NCBI GenBank assembly: GCA_033065855.1
Contig: JAVXUO010000173.1
Span: forward strand, 124,001-188,000
Length of the DNA: 64,000 nt
Source of the DNA: Escallonia rubra
Taxonomy: Eukaryota > Streptophyta > Magnoliopsida > Escalloniales > Escalloniaceae
Direction of reading: 5' to 3'
Shown piece by piece: positions 56,519 through 64,000 of this stretch. The translations under genes were made by a program, and so were the position numbers. Position 1 is the stretch's first letter. Every line of letters begins with the position of its first letter. The notes under the pieces were generated by a model. The model saw only the letters and a program-made list of their open reading frames with translations, did no database searches and had not been told where the DNA came from.

Positions 56519-57929
56519 TGGTATCAAAGGCGTTCATCAATTGCATGAACAAAGAACTTTCCTTCTAAGATTCTTGGAATATTTAATCAATTATATTTAA
56601 TGTTGACGTTAAAAAAAAAGTTCGGCTGTGTGGTTTGTTGGCCGGTTTCGGCCGAGTGGCGGTTTGTTTGTTGGCCTTGAAGATTGGCAAAATTGGGGTG
56701 TAAAAGGTTTGTTAAATTGGGCCATAAAAGTTGGCCCATATACATATATATTGGGCCTTCTGTCTAGTTAGGCTGTTAAATGGCTTGTTAAATTGGGCCA
56801 TAAAAGTTGGCCCATATACATATATATTGGGCCTGTTTTGTGGCCTGCGCCATTGGCCCCTGAGGCTAGCAGTTAGTTAAGTAGGCCTAAACTGTTGGGC
56901 CGTAAAGGCCTACTAAATGGCTTGCTGTCTAGGCCTTTAGGCTAGCAAATTGGGTTTTTATTGGCCATTTAAATTTGGTTCTGTAGCTCCATAATTGAGC
57001 CTGTTTGGCTACTTGAAGGGGAAAAACAAAAGGCCTTGTAGCTGCTGATTTAGACCTGTTTTGGCCATTTAAAAAATGGGGTTTTTTTTTTTTTGTTGAG
57101 AACTTCTGTATTTTAATTGGGTCTTACAAAATAAAATTTGTAAAGCCACTTATGTTTTAATACTGGTTTATTTTGGGATACTGATGAATATAACGTGTCA
57201 ATATTATTATAATTTCAAGAATTAGTCTAAAATTACGAGATCATTCTAAAACCTTATACTTCGTTTAGCATGTTTAGACTACGATAATGAACGTAAATTA
57301 ATTATTGATACTTTTTTATTTTGGCAGCAAGGGGCCCAACGGAAGTTTATTTTCTTTTATAAGTTGAGATAATGATAAAACCACATCACTTTATGCTTAT
57401 TAATTAAAAATATTAATCTGCCTAATGGAAGATTATATTTTAATTTTTAAGCGAAAAGAAAGGAAATAATAAATTGCATGGGTCAAATTATTTTTTGTCC
57501 AACAGTGATATAATTCGTGCTCATGTTACTTGTAATGATTTTCAAATTTTAAGGGTGCAAAAACAACTGTATGTTAATCCTACAGAAGATTATAAGTGAT
57601 ATGTTAATTTTTTTTCTTTTGGGAAAGCTTTTGTGTATTTACCATTCATACAAATAAATTGTGTATCCCTTAATTTATTTTATTATGTTAAATGACGAAC
57701 TAACTATTTTCATTATGTAAATTTTTGGTACTAACGTGCATGATTATTATTATTATTTAGCGTATAGTCCTGTTGCAATTACCGGTTATCTTTCATCTAT
57801 TGAATCATTGAGCGACACCAATTTTAGAAAATAAAAAGAGCATATTAGCATAATTTTTTGGAGTTATGAATTGAGATTATGCTTTACGGGTTGACGCGCC
57901 TACTGCCCTTACGTCTAAAAGCTCTACTA

Positions 57930-58590
57930 AGCAAAAGGTGGCTTATAAAAGTGGAAGCGTTCCAACCGCATGATTATGAAAGGCTCTATTACGACTGCAA
58001 TTCATGGAGCTATTCCTGACTCAGATAATGCTAATATGTACCCTGCTAATATTGAAGAGCAATTTCAGGGCTCTTTCAAGGCACATGCTACTACTCTCGT
58101 CACTAAAATGGTTACGCTCAAGTATAGTAGATCCAACGGTGTTCCTGAGCATATTTAATTTACGGATGAATGATATGGCTTCTCAACTAAAAGGCTTGGA
58201 CATGAAAAACTCTAAAGGTTTGCTCGTGCACTTATGACTTCCCTTCCTACGCAGTTTGGTCCTTTTAAGATCAACTATAATACACAGAAAGAGAAGTGGA
58301 AGATAAGCGAGTTGATTTTCATGTGTGTGCAAGAAGAAAAGAGGCTAAATCTGAACAACCTGATGGTGCTCACGTTGCCATAATTGGTCCATCTAAAGAA
58401 AAAGAGAAAGGAAAAGGAGAGAAATTTGTCAAAGGTAGCGTGCAAGGGAATAAGAGTGCTTTTATAACCAAGACTGACATGGCAAGCTCTTCTAATAGCA
58501 AGGGTTCTGCTGGTCCAAGTGTCATCATTTTTGTAAAGATAAAGGACATATGAAGAAAGAATATCATAAATTCAAAGAGTGGTTGAAATA
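57930..58590 (+). pseudogene. Copia gag with zinc knuckle (degenerate)
   Basis: Frames together show MIMKGSITTAIHGAIP, then LTSLPTQFGPFKINYNTQKEKW-like sequence (the UBN2-type gag signature), and a knuckle CHHFCKDKGHMKKEYH at about 58515-58565. In it the spacing is altered and the last Cys is Tyr. In-frame stops occur at 58156 and beyond. Family: Ty1/copia gag. It is non-functional. Confidence 0.75.
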
Positions 58591-58659
58591 GAAAGGTAAT
58601 TTATCTATTTGCGTTTGTTACGAGTCTTATACAATTGATGCTTCTTTAAATACATGCTG

Positions 58660-58905
58660 GGTTGACACAGGTACAACTATGCACATAACTAATTCATTGC
58701 AGGGATTCCTTTCGTTAAAGGAGTTAAACAAAGGGGATGGTAATGTGCTAGTAGGAAATGGAGAGAAAGCTCAAGTTGAAGCTATAGGAAATCTCTGTTT
58801 AATTTTGGAGAGTGGCTTCAATTTGAATTTAGTTGATATTGTTTATGTTCCATATATAACTAGAAACCTTGTTTTTCTATTTCTAGACTTGACGCTTATG
58901 GATAT
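58660..58905 (+). pseudogene. Copia aspartic protease (degenerate)
   Basis: WVDTGTTMHITN carries the DTG active-site motif, and LNLVDIVYVPYITRNL matches the later part of copia proteases. The frame ends soon after 58905, and the link to gag is broken by shifts. Confidence 0.72.
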
Positions 58906-59104
58906 TTGATTAAGTTTGAGAATAAAGGCTTCTCTCTTTTCTTTTTACTCTAGAGTTATTGGTACTGGTTTGTTAATGGAAACCTCTACAAATTACATTG
59001 GAATGCTTCTTTTACTGAATCTTTGAAAACAATGGACATGAATGATGTAGTTGTTAAAACTTGTGATAAAAGAAAATGAGAGAATGAAAATTCCGCTAAA
59101 TTGT

Positions 59105-59770
59105 GACATGAACGTCTAGGTCACATATCACGAGGAAGAATGGAACGCCTCATTAAGGATAGAATTCTTAATTTTTTATTTTTCTCAGATTTTAATACAT
59201 GTATTGAATTTATTAAAGACAAATTTGTGAAAAGCAAAAAGCAATAAGCGTGGTGCCACTCAAAGTACGGGGCTTTTAAAGGTTATCCATACTAACATTT
59301 GTGGACCTTTCCCAATATCTAGTGTTGGTGGTCATAGGTTTTTTATCACCTTCATTGATGACTATTCTCATTATGGACATGCTTACCTCATTCATGAGAA
59401 ATCCGACTCACTTGTCATGTTTAAGACTTACAAGTCGAAGTTGATACTCTACCTAGGGGTTAAAGTTGTAAGATCTTGCAGAGGAGGAGAATATTATGAA
59501 TTTTTTTCTGAAACAGGTTGTAATCTTAGTCTGCCTTGTATTTGGAAGAATATGGCATCGTTACTCAATATACAATGCCGGATACACCCTAGCAGAATGG
59601 TGTAGCTGAACAGCGAAATCGTACCCTCATGGATATGGTACGGAGTATGATATGTCGAAACACTCTACCAAAATTTTTGTGGGTTGAAGCACTTAAAACA
59701 ACTATGCATAATCTTAACAGAGTTCCCAGTAAGTCTGTGCTTAAAATACCTTTTGAACTATGGACACAAA
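59105..59770 (+). pseudogene. Copia integrase core (degenerate, catalytic residues lost)
   Basis: HERLGHISRGRMERLI is the N-terminal zinc-binding region. The core shows VIHTNICGPFP where copia has HTDICGPF (first catalytic Asp to Asn), RSCRGGEYY where RSDRGGEY is usual (second Asp to Cys), and NGVAEQRNRTLMDMVRS with the Glu kept. It ends at FELWTQRK, where the duplicon begins. Enzymatically dead on sequence. Confidence 0.78.
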
Positions 59771-60399
59771 GGAAACTTTCAAAAGAAAATTGCAAATAAT
59801 GCACCAGTGACACTTGCCTTGTATTTGAAAAACATATAGTCTGCGTAGGGTGAAAGTGACTTGGACTTGCCAAAACATGGCACCCTAAGGACTTGACGAA
59901 AAGTTCGTATTCGTTGCCGAAATTAAAAGCTCAATTGAACTACTATCTAATGGACCATGCAATACACGGGATGCAATGCGATCTGATAACTCTCTATCAA
60001 ATATGATAACTCTCTATCAAATACTTTAGCAAAGTGTAACAGGTTATATACTTTTCAGAAAATAAAAAAGGAGAATGAGTTGAAAACTTTTGAAATTTTC
60101 AAACTAGCCTACAACTCAAGACAATGGGAATTGTATTGATAAGTAACTGAAAACATAGAACACAATTTAAATATTCAACTTTTAGTGATATCAATCTAGC
60201 ATCTAAAACTATTATCAAGGAAGAAGATGTCTCGTAACTTTAACTGGTATGTTATTTTACCAAAATCTAGTGAAGAATGATTACATTTTCGTATCATAAT
60301 GACATGCCTAGTATGCTGCCTCTTTTAGTGACCAAAAAGTGTGGATTTTACAGAAAAATGATGTACGTCAATTCCATATTAAGCCCATTACCATTATGT

Positions 60400-60660
60400 T
60401 GGTCAGTGTCTGATACTGTTTTGTAGCCTAGTCCATATCTAGTCCGTATCAAGCCTTGGAAGATTTTAGCTTAGAGCTATCCACTACCATTATGTTGGTC
60501 AGTGCATGATGCTATTGTGGAGGTTAACGAAAAGCCATATTGATAGCTTTCCCTGCCAACCGAGGTACTTTAATGTTCATTAGTCGTTGATTAAGGTAAG
60601 TCGAAGCTTAGAATTCTTCAACACGTTGGTCCCACTTGTTTGAAGCAAAATTATGAGCCG
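60400..60660 (+). pseudogene. Receptor-kinase 3'-end relic (copy E)
   Basis: CCTGCCAACCGAGGTACTTTA at about 60551-60571 corresponds to the last codons of the kinase gene, and downstream lies the same 3' flank as in copies A and C. Upstream are intron pieces (CATTACCATTATG). It is the inverted partner of relic D. No kinase exon is left. Confidence 0.5.
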
Positions 60661-62083
60661 GTTCTTCTTTGTATGTTTCAGAGTGACAGGTTCACAAAAT
60701 GCTAAAGAAACTCATGAGCTCAAATGCCTACGTAGGCAACCCTCCGTTCAAGCTCAAAAACGTTGTACGATATGTACATTATCCTGAAAAACTTTCTCGC
60801 AAGTCAATCAAGCAGCTAAACCTTTTATTTCTTGTTGCTTAAAAATTACCCCTAAATTATTGCAGGATTGCAAGATTAGGATAAAGAAAGAAAACATAAA
60901 TGCATGAGAAAGAATATTGAGATCATATATCGCAGATATGTTGTAGATCTGAGTTGTTGATGTGGTGGGTGATGCCATGGTGGTGGTTGTGATGGTATGT
61001 GGTGGTTGTGTGGTTGATGGTGGCAGTGGTGGTGCTCTTTGTTTGTATCTTGGACTTGGGTTACATGACTTTTTTGGATTATTTTATTGAATGTAGCTTA
61101 GATTGCGATCTCTTCTTCATCCAACTAAAGTAGCTCGCGTTTCAATTTGCATGAGTAAGTCACCCGAATTCTCATGGCTAAGTCAAGTGCACGTGATACC
61201 AAAAACAGAGTATGAAATCAAATAAAGTGAGTACCGTTAATCGCAAATTAGCTTGAAAAGTAAAATAAAAGAACCTACAAGTTAATAGATACAAATTTTT
61301 GATGTGATCGCAATACGTCTCAAACCCAAAAGGATGGCTTTGTGAAGGATAAAATAGGATCAATAATGAGAAATGGAGACAAAGATATTGCCACATTAAT
61401 CGTGGAGGCAAAAGTGCCACTGTAGTACTGATTATATGATGGCATGCTTAGAAAGCAATGCTTGGAAGTAGCAAGGCCCGCATTGGAAGCATCATCGCTC
61501 CTGAATGTGGAATTCAGGTTCACTCACCAAACTTCTAGTCTAGGACTAATAAAAACAACATGGTCTTTGGTAGGCAATAATAATCGAGTCGACGTCGAAA
61601 CATGGATATTTAGAAAGAATGGCGAGAAAATACAAACAACGAAATTCTTATAAAGTGAGAAAATAAATCGTGTGCAATGACGATAAGAATTAAAGAAACA
61701 CAAATCCTTCGGAATTAAAATCAAACAATTTCAACTACAATGCATATTTGAAGGATTAATCCGCAACAGGATTGATCGGCCAATGCTCTGATTCAGATAT
61801 GGGAAACAAGAAAGCGTTATCTCTAATTGCGCAATTCAACTCTAAAGTCTTGATATTCTCCAAAGTCTTGAAGCATTACTATCTAGGGTAAATTACACTA
61901 AACACCCCTAAGGTTTTACGTAATTACACTCCACTACCACCATCTTTAAAAATTACACTCAGCTCAAAAATTAACTTTTTTCTTTTACGGTGTTAATGGT
62001 GCAATGCAAAAAGACATGAATGCCCCCCAGACTGTTTTCTTGGAAAGCAGAAGCTCAACCTTGCATCTAGCCATGGAAAACCA

Positions 62084-62845
62084 ATGAGAACAAGAACCAA
62101 TCTCCTGCAACTAAATATGTCTCCATTTGCGTTGCTCACCATCTTCATGCTCACTCTGCCACCACTCCCTGCTCTCACTTTCTCCCTCTGCCGTACCTCC
62201 TGCAATAACATTCCCATAAACTACCCGTTCGGCTTCGACGACGGCTGTGGCGCCCCGCAGTACCGCAGAATGCTGAACTGCTCCACAAACCTACTCTTTA
62301 TAACTCCATCCAGCACCTACAAAGTCCAAAGCATCAACTACAACAAGAAGACCCTCACGATCTACGACCCGTCCATGTCCACCTACTCCATTCTGCAGCC
62401 TCACCACGACTTTGTCATGTCGGAAATAAAGTCCGTAGTTATCCCTCCGGCACCCGACACTGTTTTCGCCCTCCTAAACTGCTCCATAGACTCGCCGGTT
62501 TTGAACCATTACAGGTCTCTGTGTTTCAACTTCTCCGATCACTCCTGTGACGAGCTCTACGGTTCGTGCATTTGGTTTAGGCTGTTTCACCTCCTGTCGA
62601 ATAACACGTCGCCGTGTTGCTTCACTGGGTATGACACCGTGAAGTATATGAGCATGAACATACTGGATTGCACACATTATATGACGGTGTACGACACCGA
62701 TGGTCTGCACGGCGTTGCGCCGTTGGACTGGATTTATGGGATTAAGCTGTCGTACAGTGTACCGGATACTGGGTGCGACCGGTGTGGACGGTCCGGCGGG
62801 ACGTGCGGGTTTGATGTTGAAACTGAAGGGATTATCTGCATTTGA
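62084..62845 (+). CDS. Secreted GUB_WAK galacturonan-binding-like protein (captured)
   Basis: The frame has 253 codons. A hydrophobic leader (SPFALLTIFMLTLPPLPAL) looks like a signal peptide; an alternative ATG at 62117 would start just before it. Then comes the GUB_WAK_bind signature C-x3-C-N..INYPFGFDDGCG, with Cys spaced as in the ectodomains of LRK10-like and wall-associated kinases, and later SPCCFTGYD. Near the end is GCDRCGRSGGTCGFD, the WAK-associated C-terminal motif. No membrane segment or kinase follows: a TGA stops it after GIICI, in a small tandem duplication (GAAGGGAT...TCTGCATTTG twice). Related proteins bind pectin in the cell wall. The frame is uninterrupted and GC-richer than its surroundings. 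Whether it is expressed is unknown. Confidence 0.82.
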   Translation: MRTRTNLLQLNMSPFALLTIFMLTLPPLPALTFSLCRTSCNNIPINYPFGFDDGCGAPQYRRMLNCSTNLLFITPSSTYKVQSINYNKKTLTIYDPSMSTYSILQPHHDFVMSEIKSVVIPPAPDTVFALLNCSIDSPVLNHYRSLCFNFSDHSCDELYGSCIWFRLFHLLSNNTSPCCFTGYDTVKYMSMNILDCTHYMTVYDTDGLHGVAPLDWIYGIKLSYSVPDTGCDRCGRSGGTCGFDVETEGIICI

Positions 62846-62874
62846 AGGGATGGTCTGCATTTGAAGTAATTGAA

Positions 62875-63055
62875 CTCTAATTAAACCTTAAATTAAATGC
62901 CCTAATCGAATTGAATCCTAAATTAAATTAATTGAACTCCTAATTGAACCCTAAATTGAATGCCTTAATCTAACTGAACCCTAAATTAAACTAATTGAAC
63001 CCTAAAATGAGCTAATTGAACCATAAATTGGCTAAATTGAACCCTTTAATTCACT
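62875..63055. repeat. TAATTGAACCCTAAATT array in the Pack-MULE
   Basis: AATTGAACCCTAAATT monomers and a TGCC(C/T)TAATC variant occur here. It is the reverse complement of the telomere-like array in CACTA-2 (24950-25590). It lies directly downstream of the GUB_WAK stop codon. Confidence 0.8.
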
Positions 63056-63792
63056 TAGAGTTTGCGAAGTTGACTGGAATTTTGAAAAATCCATTACTAC
63101 AGGAAGACCACACAGGTGAGTAAATGACAAATGGTGGGTATTTTAGGTATGAAAATTGCATAAAGTAATGTGTTAGGGAATCTTTTCACGGAGTTGGGCC
63201 TGCCGTTAAATGTGTGTAGTTGTGTGTAATGCGGGTACAAACCTCGGGGGGTCGGAGTGTAATTTTTAAAGATAACGGTAGTCGAGTGTAATTACGTAAA
63301 ACCTCATGAGTGTTTAGTGTAATTTACCCTACTATCTATTCTCCTCAAGATAGGAGAGGAGAGGCCAAAATATCTAATTTGGACTTTTGGGTTGGGTTGG
63401 ATCGGGGAGTTATGATTGTCCAATCAAGTTTCAATTGCTCTTCGGCAAGTCTACCATGAGTCAAGTCTATGCAAGTCAAGCCAATATGCTCTGAAGCGCG
63501 GACTGGGAATCTTCCAGAGAAGGAAGACAAGGCTTCTTTCACATTCATCGTTCATTTGTTTGTCTCATGTGAATTTGCAAGTAGACCAAACCACTTCAGA
63601 GAGTCAAAAAATACTAGACCTATCAAAGTAGTTGATGGGTCAAAAATTACTAGACGTACTTGCAACGAAATCCTTACAAAGGCAAAATAGATTGCGTGTG
63701 CAATAAAAAAATCACCCTTGAACTCATGCATGCTCTCTAATTACTGAAAAAAATCATATTAAATTTTACCTCCATTCATATTAAGACTAAAC

Positions 63793-64000
63793 TGTCACAC
63801 CCCGACCCGAAGGCGGACCTACATATACTATTTCAAAATACGAGAAAAATGATACTCAAAGCATCTTACAAAAAATGTGACATCAAAGAGATAATCAGAG
63901 CTCTAAATCATATCTGAAATAAAAGGCATTCAAGTTCCTCATCAACGTCTAAGAATTACAGCGCAAGTTTGATAACAATAATTATTTCACAACCATTGGG
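63793..64000. mobile_element. Start of an LTR retrotransposon, cut by the window edge
   Basis: The duplicon (compare 27385-27400) stops at ACTAAAC and TGTCACACCCCGACCCG follows, a start typical of plant gypsy LTRs. The remaining 200 bp are non-coding. The other end is outside the window. Confidence 0.55.

Larger units (their letters stand above)
56519..59772 (+). mobile_element. Ty1/copia retrotransposon, 5' part only, truncated
   Basis: TGGTATCAAAGGC (56519-56531) resembles a tRNA-Met primer site. A non-coding leader of about 1.3 kb follows, with a 76-bp direct duplication (GTTAAATTGGGCC...ATATTGGGCC at 56711 and 56787). After that come, in copia order, degenerate gag, zinc knuckle, protease and integrase. 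Reverse transcriptase, RNase H and the 3' LTR are missing: at about 59772 the sequence switches abruptly to duplicon DNA. Many stops and shifts make it dead. Confidence 0.82.
61886..63329. mobile_element. Pack-MULE carrying a GUB_WAK gene
   Basis: The inverted ends begin GGGTAAATTACACTAAACAC and are similar for nearly 80 bp (through TTACGTAATTACACTC and TTAAAAATTACACTC). They are bordered by a perfect 9-bp duplication TACTATCTA (61877-61885 and 63330-63338), the Mutator signature. The related, unoccupied site is present in the duplicon partner near 28450-28465 (AATAGTAATACTTCAAGAC). The interior has no transposase but a 253-codon host-type open frame and a short tandem array. It is therefore a captured-gene MULE, younger than the inverted duplication. 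Confidence 0.92.
59773..63792. repeat. Large inverted-duplication arm (partner 27340-30590)
   Basis: This is the reverse-complement counterpart of 27340-30590, interrupted by the Pack-MULE at 61886-63329 and broken at 63793 by an LTR start. A 20-bp word ATGATAACTCTCTATCAAAT is doubled at 60003-60022. Short antisense frames (61178-61724) mirror frames in the partner only through the DNA duplication. No gene of its own. Confidence 0.85.

Noticed and set aside
58370-58567. Minus-strand frame
   Set aside because: It is the shadow of the copia gag/knuckle region on the plus strand.
62474-62860. Minus-strand 128-residue frame
   Set aside because: It is antisense to the GUB_WAK frame, which carries the recognisable cysteine pattern.

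Overview
This window is plant nuclear DNA, most likely from a eudicot. The evidence is spliced receptor-kinase exons with GT/AG introns, three CACTA (En/Spm-type) transposons, MULEs, LTR retrotransposons and MITEs. I see no rRNA or tRNA gene, no CRISPR array and no bacterial-type operon. The window is a decayed receptor-kinase duplication zone heavily invaded by transposons. I found no gene that I would call an intact, ordinary host gene.

Host layer. At least three kinase-bearing relics of one LRR-malectin receptor-like kinase (LRR-RLK subfamily VIII-2, resembling Arabidopsis At1g53430/At1g53440-type proteins) are present: copy A (minus, 12.2-17.3 kb), copy B (minus, 30.9-32.0 kb) and copy C (plus, 38.6-41.8 kb). 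Two further relics are 3' tails only, near 29.8 and 60.5 kb. Copy A reads in frame, exon by exon, from the last LRRs through malectin and transmembrane segments to the kinase end, except for a few precise lesions. The surrounding non-coding DNA is duplicated too. The 3' flanks of A (11.3-12.2 kb) and C (42.0-42.8 kb) are inverted copies of each other, and 27.4-30.6 kb is repeated in inverted orientation at 59.8-63.8 kb. Related segments lie at 1-435, 6.3-7.3 and 19.5-20.4 kb. A Myb/SANT-like gene (minus, 44.5-48.0 kb) is split by a CACTA element.

Mobile layer, left to right: CACTA-1 (436-6281, TSD TCT) carrying two exons of an At4g18975-like PPR gene; MULE-1 (7281-8503); solo LTR-A (8955-10199, TSD AAAGC); a hAT element in copy A (14446-15025); a truncated MULE and a gypsy-LTR end (18.6-19.4 kb); solo LTR-B (20410-27241, TSD ACGTA) with CACTA-2 nested inside (21841-27135, TSD TTG), the latter keeping a two-exon En/Spm accessory transposase gene; a one-ended Ty3/gypsy element on the minus strand (about 32.9-38.6 kb); MULE-3 inside a kinase exon of copy C (40055-41330); CACTA-3 (44643-47613, TSD AAA) carrying CPP/TSO1-type CXC exons; an LTR-like insert (49294-49658); a fold-back MITE (52.6-52.9 kb); a poly(A)-tailed retroposon with 16-bp target repeats (53132-54299); a PIF/Harbinger-like MITE (54335-54638); a truncated Ty1/copia element (56.5-59.8 kb); a Pack-MULE (61886-63329, perfect 9-bp TSD) with a 253-codon GUB_WAK open frame; and the start of another LTR element at 63793.

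No new enzymatic or defence system is visible. The most notable content is three separate gene captures by DNA transposons, a gene whose reading frame is restored when the CACTA is mentally removed, a duplicated 23-nt micro-exon in the receptor kinase, and a satellite-like repeat shared by two unrelated transposons.
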